Shown here: positions 13,131-18,834 of the stretch, one piece after another | How the letters are laid out: each line of letters starts with the position of its first letter | Numbering within the stretch: the first letter of the stretch is position 1 | Source: an uncultured Frankineae bacterium | GTDB lineage: Bacteria > Actinomycetota > Actinomycetes > Mycobacteriales > SCTD01 | Reading direction: 5' to 3' | DNA: 18,834 nt | NCBI GenBank assembly: GCA_902805805.1 | Contig: CADCUE010000013.1 | Coordinates: forward strand, 1 to 18,834 | Made by a program: the position numbers and the translations under genes | The notes under the pieces: generated by a model | Databases searched by the model: none | What the model was told of the DNA's origin: nothing | What the model saw: the letters and a program-made list of their open reading frames with translations, nothing else

Positions 13131-13744
13131 CGGCGCCGGACGCCGTTGCGGTCGACGTCTGGTTCGATCCGGCCTGCCCCTGGACGTGGACGACCTCCCG
13201 CTGGCTCACCGACCACGTGGCGCCGCACCGGCCGCTCGAGCTCCGCTGGCACGTCATGTCGCTGGCCGTGCTGCACGAGGGCGCGGAGCTGCCGCCGGAG
13301 CGGGCCGCTCGCGTGGAGGCCGGCCGTCGGGCCCTGCGGCTGCTGGCCGCCGTCGGGCAGCGGCACGGCTCGGAGGCGCTGGGTCGGCTCTACACCGCCG
13401 TCGGCACCCGCGTGCACCGCGACGGGCGCCTGCCGGACGCCGAGCTCGCCGCCGAGGCGCTGGCCGAGGTCGGCCTGGACACCGCCCTCGTGACAGCGCT
13501 GGACGACGTCTCGCTGGACGCGGTCGTGCGCAGCTCCCACGACGAGGGGCAGGCCGTCGTCGGCGAGGCGGCCGGGTCGCCGGTCCTGTCGTTGGACGGT
13601 CGCGGCTTCTTCGGACCGGTCCTCACCCCGGTGCCGAAGGGCCAGGAGGCGCTCGACCTGTTCGAGGGGCTGCGCCTGCTCGCCGGCACGAGGTCGTTCG
13701 CCGAGGTCAAGCGGGCCCGCAGCGGTCCGCCCGACGTCGGCTGA
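13127..13744 (+). CDS. DsbA-family thioredoxin-fold protein, mycothiol-dependent reductase type
   Basis: A 205-residue DsbA-like protein of the kind typified by Mycobacterium tuberculosis Rv2466c, a mycothiol-dependent reductase/nitroreductase. The active site is VWFDPACPWTWTTSRW at 11-26. Cys17 is the only cysteine of the motif; the second position of CxxC is Thr20, which fits a monothiol mechanism using mycothiol as partner. A helical insert fills the middle, and a GSPVLSLDGRGFFGPVLTPVP block near 156-176 supplies the thioredoxin-fold cis-Pro region. Its ATG overlaps the DUF6069 stop by ATGA. It is tail-to-tail with the DUF3352 gene, with 10 bp between. The family is clear; the substrate is not. 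Confidence 0.88.
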   Translation: MTAPDAVAVDVWFDPACPWTWTTSRWLTDHVAPHRPLELRWHVMSLAVLHEGAELPPERAARVEAGRRALRLLAAVGQRHGSEALGRLYTAVGTRVHRDGRLPDAELAAEALAEVGLDTALVTALDDVSLDAVVRSSHDEGQAVVGEAAGSPVLSLDGRGFFGPVLTPVPKGQEALDLFEGLRLLAGTRSFAEVKRARSGPPDVG

Positions 13745-13754
13745 CCCCGACCGG

Positions 13755-15347
13755 CTACTCCACCGTCAGGCGGAAGCGGAAGGTCGCGTCGCCGCCCCCG
13801 TCCAGCGTGGCGCTGTAGCCGGCGGCCCGCAGCGGCTCGAGGTTGCGGCGCTCGGTCTCCGTCATCCCCTCCTGCGCACCGCTCTGCGCCATCAGCCGGG
13901 TCAGGTCGACGTAGTAGGTCAGGCGGCTGTCGGCCGCGTCGGGGACGGTGCGCTGGAACAGCTCGTGATCGCCCAGCCGCTCGGTCGACGCGCCGGCACC
14001 GGAGGGGTCGTAGGTGACCGTGTAGCCACCGTCGACCGTTCGGACGTCCAGGCCGGGCGGGATCTCCGGGGCCGAGTCGAGCGCGCGCTGCACCAGCTCG
14101 ACGGCACGTGCGCCGTCCGGGCTCTCGACGTGGGCCAGGACCCTGCCGCCGTCGGCCGAGAAGTCACCACCCACCGCGACGGCGAGCTCCCCGCCCAGCA
14201 GGACGGGCAGGTCGTCCGGGAGGCGGAGGCCGTACTCGTCCAGCATGGGCTGCAGCTCGTCGAGGTCCGCGCGCGCCTGCTGGTCGAGGGAGGCGTACAG
14301 CTGCGCGAGCCCGTCCCCGAGCCCGGTCACGCTGAAGGCGCCGAGGCTGTCTGCCGGGAGGTCCTCGACCAGCCCGGCCGGCGGCGTCTTCGTCCACTCG
14401 CCGTCGACCAGCGCCTGCAGCTCCGGCGAGTCGCCGAGGGAGACGCCGATGCTCCGGCCGACGACCTGCACCCCGTCGTCCTCCACCCGGGCGCCCACGA
14501 CGACCAGCCCCTCGGGGTCGAAGCCGGGCTGCGAGGCGAGGACGTCCTCCCGCGACTCGGGCGGTACGGAGGCGTAGGCGGCACCCACGTCCATCCAGCC
14601 GAAGGCGATGTGGTCGCCGTCGAGGGCGTCGACGCCCTCGACGAAGCGCGGGTTGTCCGCCAGGTGCTCCTGGGAGCCCGCGGCGCGGTCGACGGCCGCC
14701 TGGTCGTCGGACAGCAGGACGTAGTCGTCGTCCGGGGTGAAGGCCCAGTGCAGCGGTTCGTCGGCCGAGCCCTGGGCGGCCAGCGCCGCCAGCCCCCGCT
14801 CCGCCTCGGCGCGGTCGGTGACCTGGACCGCGGCCATCACTCCCGGCTCGGAGGGGGTCTCCGGGTCGGGTGCCAGGACCGCCAACCCGGCGCGCTCGCC
14901 CAGCCACGGCTCCAGGTCGCGGTCGTAGTCGACGTCCTCCTCGTCGGCCAGCAGGGTGCGCAGCAGGTCGTCCTTGAGGCTGTCCTGTCCTGAGACCCCG
15001 CTGTCCGGGAACTTCTGCGACAGCCGGTACGCCGCGATCTTCTGCCCCGCGGCCGGGTCGAGGTCGAGGGACAGGAACCCGATCGCGTCGTGCGGCAGGA
15101 CGTCATGCGGCTGCGTCCCGCCGCCGCCCAGCGCGGTGCCCGCGTACACCGCGCCGGCCCCTGCGCCCGCCACCAGGACAGCCGAGGCAGCGACGAGCAG
15201 TCCGCGCCGGCCCTTGCGCCGCTCGGCGTCGCGCCCGACCACGTCGCGCTGCAGCGCCAGCAGGGTCGAGGCGGGGCCGCCGCACGCCCGGCAGGTGGAG
15301 GAGCCAGCCTCGAGGGCCGTGCCGCAGGAGTCGCAGGAGCGCGTCAT
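13755..15347 (-). CDS. Zinc-ribbon, membrane-anchored DUF3352 protein
   Basis: A 530-residue protein in three parts. Residues 5-22 form a small zinc ribbon (Cys5, Cys8, Cys19, Cys22: CDSCG and CRACG). A basic stretch RRKGRRG precedes one membrane helix at about 48-72. The remaining 450 residues, which should be outside the membrane, match the DUF3352 pattern: an opening LPHDAIGFLSLDLDPAAGQ, a D-SLKDDLL block, repeated A-x-V-x-DRAEAERGL sections, and a closing YYVDLTRLM and GYSATLDGGG. The function of DUF3352 proteins is unknown. ATG 15347 is the only start that keeps the zinc ribbon; the ribosome site is poor. A cytoplasmic zinc ribbon joined to a large exported domain suggests signalling across the membrane, which is inference. 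Confidence 0.85.
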   Translation of the reverse strand: MTRSCDSCGTALEAGSSTCRACGGPASTLLALQRDVVGRDAERRKGRRGLLVAASAVLVAGAGAGAVYAGTALGGGGTQPHDVLPHDAIGFLSLDLDPAAGQKIAAYRLSQKFPDSGVSGQDSLKDDLLRTLLADEEDVDYDRDLEPWLGERAGLAVLAPDPETPSEPGVMAAVQVTDRAEAERGLAALAAQGSADEPLHWAFTPDDDYVLLSDDQAAVDRAAGSQEHLADNPRFVEGVDALDGDHIAFGWMDVGAAYASVPPESREDVLASQPGFDPEGLVVVGARVEDDGVQVVGRSIGVSLGDSPELQALVDGEWTKTPPAGLVEDLPADSLGAFSVTGLGDGLAQLYASLDQQARADLDELQPMLDEYGLRLPDDLPVLLGGELAVAVGGDFSADGGRVLAHVESPDGARAVELVQRALDSAPEIPPGLDVRTVDGGYTVTYDPSGAGASTERLGDHELFQRTVPDAADSRLTYYVDLTRLMAQSGAQEGMTETERRNLEPLRAAGYSATLDGGGDATFRFRLTVE

Positions 15348-15662
15348 GGGAGTCCCGTCGCAGGAGGGGTCGACCTCGTGCGACGAGGTGGGGGCTCAGG
15401 CGTGCTCGTCTGCTGCTGGTCGCTGGGTGCGGTGCCGACGGTAGGGGCGTCGCGCGGCCGCTGTCCGCCGAACCGGCGGATCGGACCGGCTTCTCACTCG
15501 CGCGGGGGACGGCCGCTGCCGGTCCGGGGAGGCGACCCGGGCCGGGCAGGGTCCGCCCGTGCCGGGCGGGGCATGTCCCGTGCCTCCGCCGACTTCGGGA
15601 GCCGCCGTGCGACGCACCGCCCACCAGGCCGAGACACTGCCTCGCCGCGACGGGCCACCGCG
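15348..15662. other. 315-bp divergent intergenic region with two perfect inverted repeats
   Basis: This gap separates the DUF3352 gene (leftward) from the alcohol dehydrogenase gene (rightward). I see no convincing gene in it. It contains ACCTCGT-GCG-ACGAGGT at 15373-15389 and TCCGCCG-AAC-CGGCGGA at 15464-15480, both with perfect 7-bp arms and 3-bp centres. A weak minus-strand -10 (TACCGT) is at 15438-15443, about 90 bp before the DUF3352 ATG. No clear rightward promoter is seen. Confidence 0.6.
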
Positions 15663-16697
15663 ATGAGGGCGCTGCAGCTGGTCGAGCCGCAGCGCGCGGA
15701 GCTCAGCCAGGTGCCGGACCCCGAGCCGGCGCCCGGCGAGGTGGTGCTCGCGGTGACCGGCGCCGGGGTGTGCCACTCGGACCTGCACATGCTCCACGCC
15801 AGGCGGGTGGTCTTCCCGCTGCCGCTCGTGCTGGGGCACGAGGTCGCCGGGACGGTGGCAGCCGTGGGCGAGGGCGTGTCGGGATGGGAGACGGGGGCCG
15901 GTGCGCTGGTCCACCTGTGCTGGGGCTGCGGGCGGTGCCGGGCGTGCGTCGCCGGCGCGGACAACTACTGCGACGCCCACCCCCGGCGGACCGTCCCCGG
16001 TCCGGGACTCGGTCATCCCGGCGGCATGGCGGACAGGATCGCGGTGCCGGCGCGCCATCTCGTACCGCTGGGGGATCTCGACCCGGTCGCGGCTGCCCCG
16101 CTCACCGACGCAGGTCTCACGCCGTACCACGCGGTGGCGGTGTCCCGGAGCCGCATCACCCCGAGCTCGACCGTCGCGGTGATCGGCGTCGGCGGGCTGG
16201 GTCACGTCGCCGTCCAGGTCCTGCGGGCCACGACGGGCGCCACGGTCGTCGCCGTCGACACCGACGAGGCCCGGCTGCGCTCCGCCGAGGAGCTCGGCGC
16301 CGACCGCGCCCTGCTGTCGGACGAGCAGACCGCACCCGCGCTGCTCGGACTCACCGGCGGGGCCGGTGTCGACGTCGTGCTGGACTTCGTCGGCGCGCCC
16401 GCGACCGTCGCGCTCGCCGGTGACGTGGTCCGCAGCGGCGGGCAGGTGACGCTCGTCGGACTCGCGGCGGGCACGCTGGCGCACACCGCGGCTCCGCCGC
16501 CCATCGGACTGCCCTGGGGCGTGTCGGTCGTCAAGCCGTACGGCGGGACGCGCCGGGAGCTGGCGGAGGTCCTCGCGCTGAGCCGGGCCGGGCGCATCTC
16601 GGTGGAGGTCGAGCGGGCGCCGCTGTCCGACGCCCTCGCCGTGCTCGACCGGCTGGAGCGCGGGCAGGTGCGGGGGCGCGCGGTGCTGGTGCCGTAG
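15663..16697 (+). CDS. Zinc-dependent NAD(P) alcohol dehydrogenase, ADH-A-like
   Basis: A 344-residue medium-chain dehydrogenase. Catalytic zinc ligands are Cys37 (GVCHSDLH), His59 with Glu60 (LGHE), and Asp149 ([12 protein letters not shown]), where many relatives have Cys; the same Cys-His-Asp set occurs in Rhodococcus ruber ADH-A. The structural zinc site is Cys89, Cys92, Cys95 and Cys103. The cofactor loop is [17 protein letters not shown] at 173-189, followed by [11 protein letters not shown] with an acidic residue after the second strand, favouring NAD+. It should oxidise secondary alcohols or reduce ketones. ATG 15663 gives the usual N-terminus MRALQLVEP; no Shine-Dalgarno is evident. 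It is followed by dtd on the same strand after 71 bp. Confidence 0.93.
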   Translation: MRALQLVEPQRAELSQVPDPEPAPGEVVLAVTGAGVCHSDLHMLHARRVVFPLPLVLGHEVAGTVAAVGEGVSGWETGAGALVHLCWGCGRCRACVAGADNYCDAHPRRTVPGPGLGHPGGMADRIAVPARHLVPLGDLDPVAAAPLTDAGLTPYHAVAVSRSRITPSSTVAVIGVGGLGHVAVQVLRATTGATVVAVDTDEARLRSAEELGADRALLSDEQTAPALLGLTGGAGVDVVLDFVGAPATVALAGDVVRSGGQVTLVGLAAGTLAHTAAPPPIGLPWGVSVVKPYGGTRRELAEVLALSRAGRISVEVERAPLSDALAVLDRLERGQVRGRAVLVP

Positions 16698-16730
16698 GCG
16701 CGCCGCTCGGCGCTCCGGTTGGATGGTGGC

Positions 16731-16769
16731 GTGGAGCACCTGTGGCGCGCCCTGCGGGACGGCCGCTAG
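16731..16769 (+). CDS. 12-codon upstream mini-ORF overlapping the dtd start
   Basis: GTG at 16731 opens a reading frame [12 protein letters not shown] that ends in TAG at 16767-16769, overlapping the dtd GTG by one base (TAGTG). A TTGGAT element ends 6 bp before the GTG, so it could be a leaderless start. Translation of this peptide would bring ribosomes to the dtd start, which has no good Shine-Dalgarno of its own. It could be a coupling leader peptide. Chance cannot be excluded. Confidence 0.35.
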   Translation: MEHLWRALRDGR

Positions 16770-17194
16770 TGCGGGCCGTGCTGCAACGGGTGTCACGCGC
16801 GTCGGTCTCCGTCGCCGGCGAGGTGGTCGGCCAGATCGAGGGCGAGGGGCTGCTCGTGCTCGTCGGCGTGACGCACGACGACGGGCCCGAGCAGGCCGAC
16901 CGCCTGGCCCGCAAGGTGGCCGAGCTGCGCCTGCTGCGCGACGAGCGGTCCGTGCTCGACGCGGGTGCCGCCGTGCTGGTCGTCAGCCAGTTCACCCTGT
17001 ACGGCGACGCGCGCAAGGGGCGGCGACCCAGCTGGAGCGCCGCCGCGCCGGGACCTGTCGCGGAGCCGCTCGTGGAGGCCGTCTGCCAGCGGCTGCGCGA
17101 GCGGGGCGTCGCCGTCCGTACCGGCGTCTTCGGTGCCGACATGTCCGTCGAGCTGGTCAACGACGGTCCGGTCACGCTGGTGCTGGACCTGTAG
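16769..17194 (+). CDS. dtd: D-aminoacyl-tRNA deacylase
   Basis: Hydrolyses D-amino acids (and glycine) mischarged onto tRNA, a proofreading enzyme that acts as a dimer. The 141-residue length and motifs fit: [15 protein letters not shown] at the start, [17 protein letters not shown] at 73-89, and [10 protein letters not shown] at 131-140, which with its Gly-Pro pair forms the chiral selector. The central segment is a few residues shorter than in Escherichia coli, as is usual in actinobacteria. GTG 16769 matches the family N-terminus; an earlier in-frame GTG at 16742 would add nine residues and is less likely. The gene start overlaps the end of a mini-ORF. Confidence 0.95.
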   Translation: MRAVLQRVSRASVSVAGEVVGQIEGEGLLVLVGVTHDDGPEQADRLARKVAELRLLRDERSVLDAGAAVLVVSQFTLYGDARKGRRPSWSAAAPGPVAEPLVEAVCQRLRERGVAVRTGVFGADMSVELVNDGPVTLVLDL

Positions 17195-17230
17195 GCGGCC
17201 CTCCACGCCTGGCGCGCGCCCGGTCCTGGC

Positions 17231-17236
17231 TAGCAT
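17231..17236 (+). promoter_or_regulatory. Candidate -10 box of the acetamidase/formamidase gene
   Basis: TAGCAT within CTGGCTAGCATCG fits the TANNNT pattern and would give a leader of roughly 70 nt before the ATG at 17315. There is no recognisable -35. Confidence 0.4.
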
Positions 17237-17280
17237 CGCGGCGCTCGACCCGGCCGGCGAGTCCTCCGGCCCGAGGACCG

Positions 17281-17308
17281 CTCGCGCTCACCGCGGGCTG
17301 AGAGCGAG
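17281..17308 (+). promoter_or_regulatory. Hairpin overlapping the formamidase Shine-Dalgarno
   Basis: CTCGCGCTCA (17281-17290) can pair with TGAGAGCGAG (17299-17308) in 9 of 10 positions, leaving an 8-nt loop. The 3' arm covers the first half of the GAGGAG ribosome site (17306-17311) of the gene at 17315. It may limit translation initiation; no known riboswitch class is recognised. Confidence 0.4.
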
Positions 17309-17314
17309 GAGCGG

Positions 17315-18256
17315 ATGGCGCAGCACCGCCTCGAGCCGACGCCCGAGAACGTCGTCGACGTGTTCTCCCGGGACACCCCGCCCGTGCTCACCGTCCGGCC
17401 GGGCGACACCGTCGTGGTCCGCTCCCTGGACGCCTCCGGTCATCTGCTCCCTCAGCGCACCCCGGGCGATCCCCGACCGAAGCTGATCCCGCACGCCCAG
17501 GGGCACTGCCTCACCGGGCCGATCGCCGTCACCGGCGCCGAGCCGGGGATGTTCCTCGAGGTGCGGCTGGCGTCGCTGCGCCCGGACAGCTGGGGCTGGA
17601 CGGTCGCGGCCGGCCGTGACACCCCGCTCAACCGCAGGCTCGGCGTCGAGGAGTTCCCTCCCTCGTGGCTGCTGTGGAGCCTGGACAGCGCATGCGGCCT
17701 CGCCACGGAGCAGCACGGCTTCCGCGTCCCGCTGCGGCCGTTCCTCGGCGTCATCGGCGTGGCGCCCGCCGAGCCGGGCGAGCACTCCACCATCCCGCCG
17801 CGGGCTGCGGGCGGCGGGAACATCGACTGCCGTGAGCTCGTCGCGGGCGCGGTGCTGTACCTGCCGGTGCTGGTCCCGGGGGCGCTGCTGAGCGTCGGGG
17901 ACGGCCACGCTGCGCAGGGCGACGGCGAGGTGGGCGGCACGGCGATCGAGTGCGCCATGACGACCGAGCTGGTCGTGGACCTCGTGCGGGAACGGCCGGT
18001 GCCGGGCATCCACGCCGTGGCGCCCGCAGGCCGCATCACCTTCGGCTTCGACGTCGACCTGGACGTGGCGATGGGCGACGCCCTGGACGCCATGCTGCGG
18101 TGGATCTCGGCCGCGCACGACCTCGATCGACCGACAGCGCTGGCGCTGTCGAGCGCGGTCGTCGACCTGCGCATCACCCAGGTCGCCAACCAGGTCTGGG
18201 GGGTCCACGCGCTGCTGCCGGACGGCGCCCTCGACCGTCCGTCGGCCGAGAGCTGA
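17315..18256 (+). CDS. Acetamidase/formamidase family amidohydrolase
   Basis: A 313-residue member of the FmdA/AmdA family, which releases ammonia from short aliphatic amides such as formamide or acetamide. Conserved blocks are GHCLTGPIAVTGAEPGMFLEV at about 63-83, GGGNIDCREL at about 166-175, GDGHAAQGDGEVGGTAIEC at about 195-213 and the FGFD stretch near 244-247. The length and order are normal for the bacterial soluble enzymes. ATG 17315 is preceded by GAGGAG, 3 bp away. It is separated from dtd by 120 bp with its own probable promoter and a leader hairpin. Substrate preference cannot be read from the sequence. Confidence 0.92.
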   Translation: MAQHRLEPTPENVVDVFSRDTPPVLTVRPGDTVVVRSLDASGHLLPQRTPGDPRPKLIPHAQGHCLTGPIAVTGAEPGMFLEVRLASLRPDSWGWTVAAGRDTPLNRRLGVEEFPPSWLLWSLDSACGLATEQHGFRVPLRPFLGVIGVAPAEPGEHSTIPPRAAGGGNIDCRELVAGAVLYLPVLVPGALLSVGDGHAAQGDGEVGGTAIECAMTTELVVDLVRERPVPGIHAVAPAGRITFGFDVDLDVAMGDALDAMLRWISAAHDLDRPTALALSSAVVDLRITQVANQVWGVHALLPDGALDRPSAES

Positions 18257-18292
18257 CGGTCAGAGGCGGGCAGTTCGTGCGGGGCGATGAGT

Positions 18293-18307
18293 TCCGGTCT
18301 CACCGGA
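18293..18307 (+). promoter_or_regulatory. Perfect hairpin overlapping the VOC gene Shine-Dalgarno
   Basis: TCCGGT-CTC-ACCGGA has perfect 6-bp arms with a 3-nt loop. Its 3' arm shares GGA with the GGAGGT ribosome site (18305-18310) of the gene at 18321. It could modulate translation; the evidence is only positional. Confidence 0.35.
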
Positions 18308-18320
18308 GGTCTGGACCGGC

Positions 18321-18713
18321 ATGACGACCACTGCGGCCACGAAGGCCTCCCTCGCCACCGCCATGTTCACCGTCTCCGACCAGGACGCCGCACTCGACTT
18401 CTACACCGGCTCGCTCGGCTGGGAGGTGCGCGGCGACCTGCGCTTCGGCCCCCAGGGCGAGCACCGTTGGCTCGAGGTCGCGCCGCCCGGATCGGTCGCG
18501 CGGCTGGCGCTCAACCCGCCCATGGGCAGCACCCCCGGCGGAGCCGCCATCGGCGTCGAGATCGACGACGTCCTGGCCGAGCACGCGCGCCTCACCGCCG
18601 TCGGCGGGATCGACCTGGACCCTGCGCCGACGCAGGTCCCCGGCGCTCCGCTGATGTTCTCCCTGCGCGACCCGGACGGGAACGGCATCTGGATCGTCTC
18701 GCCCGGCGGCTGA
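18321..18713 (+). CDS. VOC/glyoxalase-fold family protein
   Basis: A 130-residue single-domain protein of the vicinal-oxygen-chelate superfamily. The first beta-alpha-beta unit reads ATAMFTVSDQDAALDFYTGSLGWEV (about 12-36, shown in pieces by FTVSD, ALDFYT and LGWEV), and the second ends with FSLRDPDGNGIWIV (112-125), the usual DPDGN turn and metal- or ligand-binding strand. Members include glyoxalases, dioxygenases and drug-binding proteins; the reaction here is unknown. ATG 18321 has GGAGGT 10 bp upstream, somewhat far. It lies 64 bp after the formamidase gene and may share its transcript. Confidence 0.85.
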   Translation: MTTTAATKASLATAMFTVSDQDAALDFYTGSLGWEVRGDLRFGPQGEHRWLEVAPPGSVARLALNPPMGSTPGGAAIGVEIDDVLAEHARLTAVGGIDLDPAPTQVPGAPLMFSLRDPDGNGIWIVSPGG

Positions 18714-18729
18714 CCGGCGGGCGGTCGGG

Positions 18730-18834
18730 TCAGGCCTGCCCTGTCGCCGAGGTCCCGAGAAGGCCCGTGAGGACGAGCCGGGCGGGGCCGCGGCGTACTC
18801 CTCGACGTCGAGGTGGCGGGTGTGCGCGCCGCCG
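18730..18834 (-). CDS. Possible C-terminal end of a leftward gene, partial
   Basis: A minus-strand frame enters from the right edge and stops at 18730-18732, ending ARLVLTGLLGTSATGQA. The upstream half of this frame is arginine- and proline-rich and unconvincing. The neighbouring frame reads HTRHLDVEEYAAA, which looks more like real protein. A frameshift near the C-run at about 18783-18787 would join the two. With so little sequence I cannot name a family, and it may be no gene at all. Confidence 0.25.
   Translation of the reverse strand, partial: RRRAHPPPRRRGVRRGPARLVLTGLLGTSATGQA

Noticed and set aside
15573..15662. Upstream in-frame ATG (MSRASADF) as the start of the alcohol dehydrogenase
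   Set aside because: It would add 30 basic residues not found in the family; the protein aligns from MRALQLVEP at 15663.
17291..17304. GGGCTGAGAG resembling part of a thiamine-pyrophosphate riboswitch
   Set aside because: The other conserved parts of the thi-box are missing and the downstream gene is a formamidase. The bases are better explained as one arm of a simple hairpin.

Overview
The window is very GC-rich chromosomal DNA with the strong third-position GC bias of an actinobacterium. GTG and TTG starts, several apparently leaderless genes, a mycothiol-type DsbA-like reductase, a DUF6069 protein and an Eis-type acetyltransferase all fit that. A soil actinomycete near Geodermatophilaceae or Kineosporiaceae is my best guess, but the exact lineage is inference. 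I see no tRNA, rRNA, IS element, integrase, phage gene or CRISPR array. Eighteen complete protein genes are supported, plus one upstream mini-ORF and a doubtful partial gene at the right edge.

Left part (1-7.1 kb): a Nei-type DNA glycosylase (+) converges on an Eis-like N-acetyltransferase (-). A membrane-anchored PP2C/SpoIIE-type phosphatase (+) diverges from the latter. Reading leftwards from about 6.14 kb is a likely operon: a 52-residue single-helix membrane peptide, a membrane-bound Ser/Thr kinase, and the N-end-rule enzyme Aat. A bacterial PH-domain membrane protein is divergent from the small peptide.

Centre (7.1-12.1 kb): a leftward cluster of RsbQ-like hydrolase, PAS-GAF-PP2C phosphatase, STAS antagonist, PRPP-type phosphoribosyltransferase, DagK-family lipid kinase and AAC(2')-I aminoglycoside acetyltransferase. 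The first three reproduce the RsbQ-RsbP-RsbV energy-stress module known from the Bacillus sigma-B pathway, with a GAF domain added to the phosphatase and no sigma factor or RsbW-type kinase in the window. The phosphatase is also odd because its PAS domain begins before any ATG, GTG or TTG codon.

Middle right (12.1-15.7 kb): a MarR-type repressor with three cysteines, all near its ends, is divergent from a DUF6069 membrane protein and a DsbA-like, probably mycothiol-dependent reductase. A 25-bp palindrome sits over both promoters, so an autoregulated redox switch is the natural reading. A zinc-ribbon plus membrane-helix DUF3352 protein follows on the minus strand.

Right part (15.7-18.8 kb): plus-strand metabolic genes. 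These are an ADH-A-like zinc alcohol dehydrogenase, D-aminoacyl-tRNA deacylase preceded by a 12-codon mini-ORF that overlaps its start, an acetamidase/formamidase, and a VOC/glyoxalase-fold protein. The last two have short hairpins that overlap their Shine-Dalgarno sequences.

Overall this is mostly ordinary core and signalling DNA. The most interesting parts are the RsbQ-type partner-switch operon with its start-codon problem, the small membrane peptide upstream of the kinase, and the palindromic MarR switch.
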